From contig OX031063.1 of the NCBI GenBank assembly GCA_943736015.1, forward strand, positions 46,268,672-46,332,671: a stretch of 64,000 bases of DNA, given 5' to 3'. The notes below the pieces were generated by a model that had not been told where the DNA came from, did not search any database, and saw only the letters and a list, made by a program, of their open reading frames with translations. This stretch comes from Tridacna crocea (Eukaryota > Mollusca > Bivalvia > Cardiida > Cardiidae). Of this stretch, positions 43,095 to 53,577 are shown one piece after another. A program made the translations under genes and the position numbers. Numbering within the stretch: position 1 is the stretch's first letter; each line of letters begins with the position of its first letter.

Positions 43095-43500
43095 TCTTAT
43101 AAAACAATTTTTCAGCGACAACAATTTTTGTTGAGCCCGTTTGCGGTGAACGAGATAAAGTTGTCACAATGACAGTTCGGTGTACGTATGTGCGTGTGTG
43201 CGTGCGTGCGTGCGTGCGTCCGTCCGTCCGAACCTTAACCTCTACAATTGTGGATGGATTTCAAAATAATTTGACACAATTGTTCTCCATCAGATGTCGA
43301 TGTGCCATTTGAAAGGGTAGGCCTAGGGTCAAGGTCACACTTGAAGGTCAAATGTTTGTCCGGACCATAACTCCTACAATTTTGGATGGATTTCAGTATA
43401 AAGACATGGATCCGTGGTGGTAAGATAAACCGAATATCTTTGTTACTGTTGCCAAGAGCTCCAAAACAAAGAAAGTCAATGCATATACTGTACATAGCAG
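43095..43500 (+). mobile_element. Microsatellite-headed tandem-core element
   Basis: Head GTTGAGCCCGTTTGCGGTGA + ACGAGATAAAG, then GTGCGTGCGTGCGTGCGTCC/GTCCGTCCG (43190-43230). A ~145-bp unit is present about twice: CTCCTACAATTTTGGATGGA at 43370 and CTCTACAATTGTGGATGGAT at 43240. The order is the reverse of family A: the tract precedes the core. Short copy nested in the long-TIR element. Confidence 0.65.
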
Positions 43501-43993
43501 ATAGGCTACGTAAATCGTGCTGTCATGAATGTTTCTCTCAATAAAATTTCGGAAAAAAATATTTCAGTCATATATTTCTGTCGATGATAAATTCTCGGTA
43601 GGTAATTTAAAAATGTCTGAACGAATTTACACGCGGATATGCATTTAAAGGGCGAATTACCGGGTCGACAGACAATGTAACAGATTTACATCTTTAAACA
43701 AAATTTTGAACTCCAATGCGAAAGAAAAAAAAAACAAAAAAAACAGCAAATCTCCGTTCTGCCACAGAATTATAGAATTAAAGATACTGATTGCTTTCGT
43801 TGGGTTAGTAAAGTCATATCCGCATGGCATTACGCATGATTTTCAATTTGTTAGACGTATGACAGTTCGGATACCTGACTGAACATCAACGACTGTGTGT
43901 ACTTATTAGGTCTCAAAAAAGGATTTTGTGATGATTTCGAGTATTGGTAATAAAATGGTGCATGTGATTCAAGGCTAGTCCAAATTCTGGTTT

Positions 43994-44045
43994 AGCCTAC
44001 CCGGGTAGCTCAGTGGTGAGTGTGTGAATTTTCCAGTGGCCTCAT
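43994..44045 (+). mobile_element. tRNA-derived SINE head fragment
   Basis: CCTACCCGGGTAGCTCAGTG + GTGAGTGTGTGAATTTTCCA keeps only the A-box half of a SINE of the 34668 type. Confidence 0.45.
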
Positions 44046-44279
44046 CAAGTGATAGCTCTCTGTATTTAAGCGTTTCTTTTTCATGTAGAATTGTTATACA
44101 TGTATGTAGAAGGAGTTCGTCGACACAATTTGTTTTGAAAGCACAGTACTTAATAACAACGAAAATTTTCCATAATCCAAAGGTAAACCCAGACGGACAG
44201 GAAAAATGGCTATTTTATCTAAAGATTTTTATCTTAATACTTTCCATACAAAACCTTCTTTTTATGTGTCTTTAATACA

Positions 44280-44443
44280 AACAGTTTGAAAACACCGTGC
44301 GAATAGGGGAAATTGCTCGTAACAAGCAAGTGTTTTCTACCCGTTTGGACAATGTTCCGTCATATTCATCAAGTTTAAATTGTCGTCTGCAAACTTTTTC
44401 AGTTTGGACAATTCTAAAATTTGTTGTTAGGAATAGTGTTAAT
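44280..44443 (+). mobile_element. Palindromic MITE, degraded copy
   Basis: TTTGAAAACACCGTGCG, AAATTGCTCGTAACAAGCAA, GTTTTCTACCCGTTTGG and TGTCGTCTGCAAACTTTTTC, ending TAGGAATAGTGTTAA. The left end is missing. Nested in the 41598-45081 element. Confidence 0.65.
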
Positions 44444-45376
44444 TCGTACGCTACCTTGACGAGATATTTGCTAAAAGGTTGAATTACAATACTTTCAGAG
44501 GCTTATAACAAACAGGACACTATTTCGTAGAATTAAATCCTGGTAAGGTTCAGAGACAAACGAGCAAATTCTTCAGTTTATGGATCCTATGAGTTCACCC
44601 ATATCGTGAATATGATGATACTCCGAGTTAACCGTATCATACCTCCGAGAACTACCATACCCCAAAATTCGATTTATCCCACTTTCATCTGGTTTAAAAC
44701 ACATGATTTCTTGCAAATTGGAGACTGAAAATGTGTTAGATCCTAAAGAAAGACCCTATAATTTAAGACACCAATAGAAGTATTGCAACAAATCAACCAT
44801 TAACTTACAACGACACCGTCAGAGTTGAAATTGATTTTCAGATTAGTAAAATTTCCAGTTTAGATGAACTTTTTCATTGTAAAATTGCCTGTAAGCTTAC
44901 ACCAATAACGGTCATAGATTATTTGGCTTCTAAACTTAACATATACGATTATCTAATATTCGAAAGGGTTTGTCTTTTAAAAATAAACCAGGATAAACAT
45001 CGACCCTAGTCTAGCGCGACTGTCTTTGTTTACCTCCGAGTTCCTGGACCCTCCAAGTGTCCTAAATTGGGTTACCCCGGGTATTTACCGGTACGTTGCT
45101 GACCTTTGTGCAATCCATACTAAACAAAGTATTCTGATGTTCTACGGAGTTTCTTTCACTTAAGAGTAAATAATTATGTCGTAAATTTGTATGTTAAGAT
45201 TGATATTGCTCACCGTTAGATAGACGTCACGTGGTGTAGAATTATTTACGTTATATATAAATAAAAACGTCAAACTCAGTCGTAGAATGCATATATTCTA
45301 TTTATAGGAAAGGTAGTAAAAGTGACCACATCGTGTTTGTCGTAAGTTAGATTAATATGCCCTTTCTACCTAGAAA

Positions 45377-48129
45377 CAGGGTTTTCCCTGACGCACAAAT
45401 TTGTGCGTTTTGACACATTTTTTACCTAAATGACCCGTTAAAATTTTCCGAGTGCGGGCATGGGACGCAGTTCAAGTGGGGAATCGAGAACCGTCGTAAA
45501 TTTGACGAATAATGTGGGGGCGAATTAATTACAGACTGTGTCTATACACTTTCAATCGATTCAAAATTATACCTACTATCGTATGATACTATTCGGTTGT
45601 AAGCCAGTCTCGATAATTTGTAGACTGTGCGTACGTTTTTCGCTGTGTTTAAACGCTTTACACATACGATAGAATGCAGAAACCAGTCGTTACCAGGCAA
45701 CTGCATCATGTCGCAGTCTAAGTTGACAAACTTTTTCCAGCGAAGCGAGGCTGCAAGTGTCAGTGAAAACCAATCAGATCCCGAAAATGATAGTCCTGTA
45801 CCCGGACCAAGCTCTCCGAAGAAGGCCCGTATTAAAACAAGAGACTTTTGCGATAAATGGTTATCTAATTACGACTGGTTGTATTTAGACGACGATGGTA
45901 AAATGAAGTGTAGTCCATGCGTCAAGACTCGGCAAGACAACCCCTTTGTAACTGGCTGTGAAAACTATCGAAGTTCAACATTAGTCAGACACCAAAAAAC
46001 TGCCAGTCATATCACGGCCCTAAAAACGTTGAAGTTGAGTAGCAACATGACCAAAAGTATGAAAATTGCCGAGAGGGAGCATGAGAAACTTCAGACTAGT
46101 GGTTTAAATGTTCAGCGTCATGTTGTACAATTACGGACTGTCTATTGTATGGCCAAAAACGGAATTTCAGCCCGAAATTTTCCAGCCCTGATGAAACTTC
46201 AACAAGAAAACGGCTGTAGTTTAACAGACGAATATCACACTAAGCCAGAAATTGTTTCAGAGATGGAGTCTATGCTCGCTAATCAGGTTGAACAGTCACT
46301 ATTGAATGATATTTTGGACAGCAGGTTTTTTGGTCTTATGCTAGATGAGACATGTGACATCAATGTTGAAAAGAAATTATGTGTTTATGTTAAGTATATA
46401 AAGAAAGGGAGAGCCTTTACTTCTTATTTGGGCAATAAAAGAGTGACTGACTGCACAGCCCTGGGTTTGAAAAATGCATTGTGTGAATATCTTGAGGAAA
46501 TAGGTATCATTGAGGATGAAAATTATTCCTCTTTAGTGGGTCTAGGTACAGACGGAGCTGCTGTGATGATTGGTTGCCGAAATGGATTGGGGGTTAGGCT
46601 AAAGGAACTGAATGACAAGATGGTACAGGTTCATTGCGTGGCCCACAGACTTAATTTGGCAGTTTCCCAGGCTGGCAAAAGTATTGACTACGTGCAAGAC
46701 TACCATATGTATATCCAAACATTACATAGATTTTTCTCCGACTCTCAAGTCAGGTATGACAAACTTAGAGATCTCCAAACTCTGCTGCATGGGGAAGTAA
46801 AACAGGTACCAGAAGGTACCTCAGTCAGGTGGCTATCTGTAGAAAGTGCTGTAAAAATGATATATGAACACTATGATGCTCTTGTGATGACTCTAGAGGA
46901 TGACAAAGATAAGACAGGAAAGGCAGCTGGCCTATGGAAGTTCATTGCAACATCCCTTTTTCTGATGATTACTGCACTTTTGATAGATATTCTTACTTGC
47001 ATTGGTATACTAAGCCTTACATTCCAGAAGGACACTGTGAATCTTTCATCCATTAGGCATAATGTTGATTCAACTATTAGTACTATCAACACTATGAGAA
47101 ATGGATCTTTTACTGTAAATGCTGTTTTAGATCAGTTAAATATTGCAGTAAATGCAGATGGGTCAACCAAGTACAAGAATATCCAAATAGTACACAATGC
47201 AAATTTGCAGAGACAGTTCAATAGTGTGAGAGAAAAATTTCTTGACAATCTGACTGAAAATCTTTCCAACAGATTCCCACATGATGATTTAAATCTGTTG
47301 GAATGTTTTGGTAGGATTTTCAACCCAAAGAGGTACCCTGAAGACCAAGTAAATCTATATGCATATGGAAATGACCAGTTGAATAAGTTATGTGATCACT
47401 ATTCCTCTTTACTTGATGTGCACAAATGCAAGGGTCAGTTTTTACCATTCAAGCACTTGGTTAAGTCTCACAGAGCAGATTATGAAGACTTTGACAGCTT
47501 TATCCAATTACTCTTAGCAGAATACTCTAACATCTATCCTGATTTTGCTTTATTAGCTTCCATTGCTTTAGTAATACCTGTATCAAGTGCACCTTGTGAA
47601 AGAGGATTTTCACAGCAAAATATCTTGAAATCTAAGCTGAGAAACAGATTAAATCCTAACAGGCTGAATAGGTTATTAATGATAAGACTGAATGAACCAG
47701 ATGAAAAGCTTGACTTCATAGCAGCAGCACAGGCTTTTGGTGCTCAAAAGACAAGGAAAAAGTAAATGTATGAGAATCCTCATTCATTCAATATACCGGT
47801 ACATGTATATTCATTATAAAAACTCTTGTAGCATGACAGTCTGCCATTTTAACATTCATCTATTTAGATAAATGTTTGAAATACATACATCTGATCACTT
47901 ATGATAAGTTATCACTAGATCTATATCTTAACTCCTTGCTGATAAAACTATTCTTAAGAGATAAAACCTGATCATTAAACTGTTTGAAGTGACTATACAC
48001 TTAGTTCTTTGTTATTGGACCGTATTTTACTTCTCAAAATGTGACCCCTTACTGAGACAAATGACCCCCAAATATCAGGATTAGGGGGACACAATGACCC
48101 CCTTAAGAAAATGTCTAGGGAAAACCCTG
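45377..48129 (+). mobile_element. hAT-type DNA transposon, apparently complete
   Basis: Perfect 13-bp terminal inverted repeats: CAGGGTTTTCCCT at 45377-45389 and AGGGAAAACCCTG at 48117-48129. TAGAAA flanks both sides (45371-45376, 48130-48135), a 6-bp target duplication. If the outermost CA were placed outside, an 8-bp reading TAGAAACA/TAGAAATA with one mismatch is possible. A 16-bp palindrome CGCACAAATTTGTGCG lies at 45392-45407. The word AATGACCC recurs near both ends (45429; about 48058 and 48093, with GTGACCCC at 48040), likely subterminal transposase sites. One intact transposase frame fills the centre. The terminal CAGGG is common in hAT elements. Confidence 0.9.
45708..47765 (+). CDS. 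hAT-family transposase, ZNF862/KIAA1586-like
   Basis: 685 residues from ATG at 45708 (ATCATGT); the frame is open 27 codons further upstream but has no ATG there. N-terminal MSQSKLTNFF, then an acidic/Pro-Ser linker. A BED/TTF-like zinc finger uses C68, C71, H95 and H101. RNase-H-fold core: D213 in LMLDETCD and D282 in GLGTDGAAVMIG are the expected catalytic aspartates. The hAT CxxH is at C310/H313 (VHCVAHRLNLAV), and the conserved RW at R374-W375 (GTSVRWLSVESA). A helical, hydrophobic insertion spans about 411-440. C-terminal dimerisation region: IPVSSAPCERGFSQQNILKS with E631 as the third catalytic acid, then LRNRLNPNRLNRLLMIRL. All key residues are present and the frame has no stops, so the protein may be functional. 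It resembles vertebrate ZNF862/KIAA1586-type proteins, which derive from such elements. It would act in the nucleus, excising and reinserting its element. Confidence 0.92.
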   Translation: MSQSKLTNFFQRSEAASVSENQSDPENDSPVPGPSSPKKARIKTRDFCDKWLSNYDWLYLDDDGKMKCSPCVKTRQDNPFVTGCENYRSSTLVRHQKTASHITALKTLKLSSNMTKSMKIAEREHEKLQTSGLNVQRHVVQLRTVYCMAKNGISARNFPALMKLQQENGCSLTDEYHTKPEIVSEMESMLANQVEQSLLNDILDSRFFGLMLDETCDINVEKKLCVYVKYIKKGRAFTSYLGNKRVTDCTALGLKNALCEYLEEIGIIEDENYSSLVGLGTDGAAVMIGCRNGLGVRLKELNDKMVQVHCVAHRLNLAVSQAGKSIDYVQDYHMYIQTLHRFFSDSQVRYDKLRDLQTLLHGEVKQVPEGTSVRWLSVESAVKMIYEHYDALVMTLEDDKDKTGKAAGLWKFIATSLFLMITALLIDILTCIGILSLTFQKDTVNLSSIRHNVDSTISTINTMRNGSFTVNAVLDQLNIAVNADGSTKYKNIQIVHNANLQRQFNSVREKFLDNLTENLSNRFPHDDLNLLECFGRIFNPKRYPEDQVNLYAYGNDQLNKLCDHYSSLLDVHKCKGQFLPFKHLVKSHRADYEDFDSFIQLLLAEYSNIYPDFALLASIALVIPVSSAPCERGFSQQNILKSKLRNRLNPNRLNRLLMIRLNEPDEKLDFIAAAQAFGAQKTRKK

Positions 48130-48864
48130 TAGAAATAATAATTTTGGACATCTGCGGAAAAGGGACAGTTTAGGCGAGTCTTTTATTTAATACCGGCCTC
48201 TTAAAATATGGAATACTCATTGACATAAGCACTGTAATCACTGACTGGTAATTCTTACTTCATACAATACATTACCCAAGTGTTAAAGAGTGAATATATT
48301 TATAAATTTCAGTAATACATACGTTACATTTTGCAATGGATTTTACTTTGCAATGGTTTCTTATCAGATGAATATTCATTTGTTCATCAAATGATAATTA
48401 TATTCCCAGCACTTCAGAAAACTGTAATATCTATCTTGTCGCTAGAATAAAATGCTTCAATCATCAATACATTATTTCAATGTTGTGACGTTGTTCCTAA
48501 AAATATGAAATGTTTGCTGAATAATATGTGACCTATCAATGCTGTGAGAAAAATGACATGCAAACTTTTCATGGTTGATATATGGCTGAAGCATTGACAG
48601 TTATATGGCATTGTGTAAGTTGAAGTTTTTGCGACCTAGAAATTATTGCGATTGCGCGAATTTGAAATATTCACAAACTTTTCTGTTAGCGTATTTTACT
48701 ATTAGCAAATAAGTGTCTTGAATTCCCAAGCATTTCCGTACACAAAATATCCGTTATCTGTAGTTTGCAAATTTTTCGACACATTTACATGTACATGTAT
48801 ATCCACATATCTAGTGTGCAGTCTGGAAAATTATGGGGACTCCTATCCATTTACATCATGATAA

Positions 48865-49485
48865 ACGAGAGGACCTTGATGGCCTGAAGTCGCTCACCTG
48901 ACCCTTTTGAATCTCTTTTAAGGTATTATTACAAACATTCTAGCAAGCTGTCATAATTACTGGACTGAAATTTGGCTACTAGGTTGTACACAAGCTTTTT
49001 AAAGATTCATCTAAGACGTCATAAAGACAAGTATTTTGACCAAGTTTCATGACTATTGAATTTAAATTGTGGCCTCTTGAGTGTACACAGGGTCTTTCTA
49101 AGTTGTGACCTGGTACCCATGTGTTTCACCCAACCTGACCCACTTTCAAAGTCCTTTAAGATGCCATCAAGACAAACATTCTGACCAACTTTAAGAGTTT
49201 TGGACTGAAAATGTGACTGCTATAGAGGGTACATAAGATGGTTCTAAGATTTTACGTATTGACCTGGTTTTGACCAAACATAACCAATTTCAAACTCGTT
49301 CGAGATATTATCAATGCAAACAAGTTTCTGACAAAGTTTCATAAGTAAATGAAAATGTGGCCTCACACAAGACAAGTTGATGACACACAACACACGACGG
49401 ACGACAGATGACGGACACTGTACGCTGCACGATCACAAAAGCTCATATAGAACACTTCGTGCTCCAATGAGCTAAAAGGCACACT
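48865..49485 (+). mobile_element. Tandem-core element, diverged family A relative
   Basis: Head ACGAGAGGACCTTGATGGCC + TGAAGTCGCTCACCTGA. Core units contain AAAGTTTCATAAGTAAATG/ATTCTGACCAACTTT-type phrases. An ACACACGACGGACGACAG tract (49390-49415) follows, then the tail GAACACTTCGTGCTCCAATG + AGCTAAAAG. Ends match family A; the core differs and matches the 50570-51945 element. Confidence 0.7.
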
Positions 49486-49551
49486 TGTAATAAGTTTCAC
49501 TGAATTACATAGGTATGTATTTACACAAAATTTGGACAGTCATAAAAACAT

Positions 49552-49622
49552 CATCGACGTATCACAAAACTTGATACGGGAATTCTCGGAGTAATTCCTA
49601 AATGTAATTTTGTGAACGTTTC
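49552..49622 (+). repeat. Fragment shared with the long-TIR element interior
   Basis: CGACGTATCACAAAACTTGATACGGGAATT (in two pieces: CGACGTATCACAAAACTTG, ATACGGGAATTCTCGGAGTA) followed by ATTCCTAAATGTAATTTT matches 42460-42525. It is either an internal piece of a second copy of the 41598-45081 element or a solo repeat. Nothing else is recognised from 49622 to 50569. Confidence 0.6.
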
Positions 49623-50569
49623 ATACTCTAAAAACCATGCAGATTTCTTTGGTGAAATTTCAGCTGAAAACTCTTTCATCCGTGCTCTTTTTAAGATCAA
49701 AGGAAGATTACTTAAGAAAATTGATACTGATCTTTTCGAATTTCATACATCAGAAATGTGTGTTATTAGTGATTTTTGGTGTTACACTTTATTTTTCTAC
49801 CATGGCTAACTCTAAGACCAGCAATGAAATAACAGATTGTCATCATCACATAAGGTCTAGAAGTTTAAACGGTATGATTCGAGTTTGCATACAATGATTG
49901 GACCTTTAAAATTCTGAGCACTTTTAATGAACTTTGGGTGAAGAAAAGGCTTGACTCAGTGAACTACTGTTTGGTCCAGTATTGTGTACTTTTAGAATCC
50001 CATCAGAATTACCCAGGAAAACATACACAGATTCCTCTGACCTTGTGATCTTTTTTTTGACCTAGCGTTAGTTTTCATCTATCGAAATAACCCATTGAGT
50101 AAGCTGAGGTATTATCAATTAATAGGAACTTCACACAAGGTTTTACTTATTTTACTAGTACCTGTGTCACCCATCTAAAAAGATTCACTTTTCTTTTTCA
50201 ATTTACCCGCAAAGATTCTCTGGATTTACTCATGGAATTTTTAACCCTGTAATTCAAAATGAAACTTTCCTACGATGAGGAAAAACAAATTGGCCATACA
50301 GACTGTCATTTAGGGTTGTGATAAGAATAATAGTAGTAAAATGAAAAGTATAAAAGACTCTACGTAATGGTATAAAAAGGGTAAAAAGATAAGGTGTCTG
50401 AAAGATGTACATGTACATAAAGAACCAAGATGCGTTTAATGAAAGCTAGATTTATTTCTGTATAAAATATAGATCTATGCCATCATAAAAGCATTATATA
50501 TGAGATTACATGGACATAATGAAATTATGGCAAACTAAATTTGAATACAAAAGATGACACAAATAAGAG

Positions 50570-51945
50570 GGACATGATGGCCCTGGATCGCTCACCAGAG
50601 TCAATAGGCAAAATTTCACTCCACGAACAAAATTCAATTTCTGACCAATTTTCAGGTCAGTTGAGCTTAAAATGTGGCCTTTAAAGGATCAATATGGAAT
50701 TTCTGTAAGCTGGCATAATGTCCTACTTAATCACCATAGGTGACACAATTAAGAACACATTACAAATTGATAAAGACAAATATTCTGAACAGTTTTCAAG
50801 TTGATTGAGCAATAAATGTGGCCTATAGGAAGCCCACAAGGTATTCTTTTAATTTGATCGAGTGACCTTGATTATGATTTCAAGTGACCAAATTTCATAC
50901 CCATCCGATACTTCATCATCATTCTGACCAATCGACCAATTTTCAAATAAATTCATCAAAAATGTGGCTCCTGTACTGCTCTAAAGTTATTTCTTTATTT
51001 GACCTAGTGTCCTAAATTATGTTCCCTGGTGACCCAGTATTGAAGTTATCCCAGATTATCATCAAAAGAAACATTTTACCAAATTCTCAAATCAACTGAA
51101 CAATAAATATGGTCTCTAGAAAGCTCTAGAGTTATAGTTCTTTGATTTGACCTAGTGACCGGGTTTATGACCCTAGTTGACTCAAATTTAGAATTATGTG
51201 AGATTTAACCAAGACTAACATTCTGACAAATTTCAACTCAGTTGAACAAGAAATGTGGCCTCCAAAGTGCCCTTAAGTTATTTCTTTAATTTGACTTAGT
51301 GACCTAGATTATGGCCCCAGGTACCAAATTTTAAACTTATCCTAGATTTCATCAGGAGAATCATTTTACTTAATTCTAAAATCAATTGGACAATAAATGT
51401 GGTCCCAAAAAAGCCATAGAGTTATATTTCTTCAATTTGACCTGTTGACCTAGTTTATATACCAAGTTGACCAAAATTCAGACTAATGTAGCATTTACTC
51501 AAGACAAATATTCTGACAAATCAGTTGAACAAGAAATGTGGCTTTTAGAATGACCTAAATGTATTTCTTTAATTTGACATATGAACCTAGATTATGACCA
51601 CCGGTGACCCAATTTTAAAGTAATCCGAAATTTTCATCAAGAGAAACATTTTACTACCCAGTTAACAATCAATTGAATGAACAATAAATGCGGCCTCTAT
51701 AAAGCCACAGAATTATATTTCTTTTATTTGACCAAGTGACCTGGTTCACGATTGAGTTTGACCCAAATTCAGATTCATGTCTGATTTAATCAAGAAAACA
51801 TTCTGGCCAATTTTCAAGTAAGTTGAGCAAGAAATCTGGCTTTTTTAGTGCCCACATGGTATTTTTTTTAATTTGACCTAGTTACCGAGTTTATGACCCA
51901 AGGTGACCAGCTGAACATGTAGTGCTCACGTGCGCTAATAAACTT
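50570..51945 (+). mobile_element. Tandem-core element with ~165-bp units (TGACCTAGTGACC)
   Basis: Head ATAAGAGGGACATGATGGCC + CTGGATCGCTCACCAGA. About seven to eight units follow, each with ATTCTGACCAATTTTCAA, TTGAGCAAGAAATGTGGCC and TTTAATTTGACCTAGTGACC. Successive units vary. The tail GAACATGTAGTGCTCACGTG + CGCTAA corresponds to the family A tail. The ACG tract is missing. Confidence 0.75.
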
Positions 51946-52009
51946 AAAACAGGTTCACTACATACCAGATATTAAAGTTCTCTGCCTACCAATTTCAGAG
52001 AAGATGAAT

Positions 52010-53577
52010 TTTAAAGTTTTCCTTTTTTGTTCCCTTGTTTAAACTTGTAACCCCCAGGGCGGAGCCTGTTTGGATTCTAGGGGCATTGTATGAATAAATT
52101 TGGAAAAGGTCCACTACCAAGTTTTTCTTCTCTGTTCCTATTTTTCGAACTTGTGATCCCCGGCGTTGGGCCTGTGAACAAACTTGGTAGAGGTCTACTA
52201 GGAGGTGCTACATACAAAATATCAAAGCTCTGCACCTTCCTGTTTCAGTGAAAAAGAATTTTAAGGTTTTCATTTTTTGTTCCCATGTTCAAACATGTGA
52301 CCCCAGGGCGGTGCCAGTTTGGAGCCAAAGGTATCCTATAAACAAGCTTGGTAGAGATCCACTAGGAGTTGAAACTTACAAAATATCAAAGCTGGATGCC
52401 TTCCAGATTCAGAGAAGAAGGATTTTTAAGTTTTTCTTCTTTTTCCTATGCTTCGAAATTGTGACCCCAGGGGCGAGACCAGTTTCGACCCCAGGGACAT
52501 CCTATGAACAAGCTTGGTAGAGGTCCACTTTAAGATGCATGCTTCATACAAAAAATCAAAGCTCTACTCCTTCCAGTTTCAGAGAAGAAGAATTTTAAAG
52601 TTTTCCTTCTTTGTTCCTATGTTTTGAACTTGTGGCAAATTTTCCTTTTTTGTTCGAAGATCAAACTTGCGACCCCGAGAGCGGGGCCAGTTTAGATCCC
52701 AGGGCCATCACATGAAGAAATTTGGTAGAGGTCCAATATGTCATGCTTCTTACAAAAATATCACAGCCGTACGCCTTCTAGTTTCAGAGAAGAAGAATTT
52801 TAATTTCTTTTCTTCTTTGTCCCTATATGTTTAACTTGTGATCCCCCGGGCGGGCCAGTTTGGACCCCAGGGCCATCGTATGAACAAACTCGGTAGACAT
52901 CCACTAGGAGATGCTAAATACAAAATAACAAAGCTCTACTCCTTTTACTTTCAGAGAAGAAAAAACAAAGTTCCTATTTTGATCACATGTTCAGACCCGG
53001 GCCAGGGCCAGTTTGGATCCCAGGGGCATCCTATTAACGAACTTGGTAAAGGTCTACTAGGAGACCCTATTTACAAAATATCACAACCCTACGCCTTCTA
53101 GTTCAGAGAAGAAGAATTTAAAAGTTTTTCTTCTTTGTTAGCATGTTCAAACTTTGACCCGTAGCGGGGCCAGTTTGGACGCCAGGGGCATTGTATGAAC
53201 AAACCTTTAGCAAGAGATCTACTAGGAGATGGTATTTACAAAATATCAAAGCTCTACGCCTTCCAGTATCAGAAGAGAAAACAATTATAAGGTTTTCCTT
53301 CTTTGTTCCTATGTTTTGAACTTGTGACCCCCGAGGCCGAGTCAGTTTGGACCCCAGGGGCATCCTATGAACAAAATCAGGAGAGTTCTACTAGGAGATT
53401 CTACATACAAAAAATATCAAAGCTCTACGCCTTCCAGTTTCAGAGAAGAATAATTTTAAAATTTTCCTTCTTTGTTACTATGTTTCGAACATGTGACCCA
53501 CGGGGCGGGGTCAGTTTGGACCCCAGGAGCATCGTATAAACAAACTTGGTAGAGGTGCACTAGAAAATGCTACTACA
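52010..53577 (+). repeat. Tandem array B, ~165-bp units, first block
   Basis: About nine units of CAAACTTGGTAGAGGTCCAC, TAGGAGATGCTACATACAAA, ATATCAAAGCTCTACGCCTT, CCAGTTTCAGAGAAGAAGAA, TTCCTTCTTTGTTCCTATG, CGGGGCCAGTTTGGACCCCA and GGGGCATCCTATGAA. The phrase TTTCAGAGAAGAAGAATTTT is shared with the family A core, so the two tandem cores appear related. Interrupted at 53578 by a family A element. Confidence 0.8.

Larger units (their letters stand above)
41598..45081. mobile_element. 3.5-kb long-TIR element with CTCGGAGG motifs
   Basis: The left end reads CCCGTGGTTACCCGATAAAG, GACACTCGGAGGCTCCAGGA and ACTCGGAGGTAAACAAAGAT. The right end, read inverted, gives CCCGGGGTAACCCAATTTAG, GACACTTGGAGGGTCCAGGA and ACTCGGAGGTAAACAAAGAC. 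TIRs are about 85 bp, roughly 80-85% identical. TTTACC lies just outside both ends (41591-41596, 45084-45089), a possible decayed 8-9-bp target duplication. GAACTCGGAGGTATGGG (42522) and TACTCCGAG/ACCTCCGAG (44620-44660) repeat the TIR motif internally. Long TIRs with ~9-bp duplications suggest a Mutator-like element, by inference only. No transposase survives. Several smaller repeats are nested. Confidence 0.7.

Noticed and set aside
43190-43230. GTGC/GTCC tract as a regulatory or replication element
   Set aside because: It is the microsatellite part of a tandem-core mobile element, like those at 29620 and 39553.
45627-45707. Transposase start 27 codons upstream
   Set aside because: The open frame begins with GTG and contains no ATG before 45708. 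The ATG at 45708 gives the usual short N-terminus of this class.
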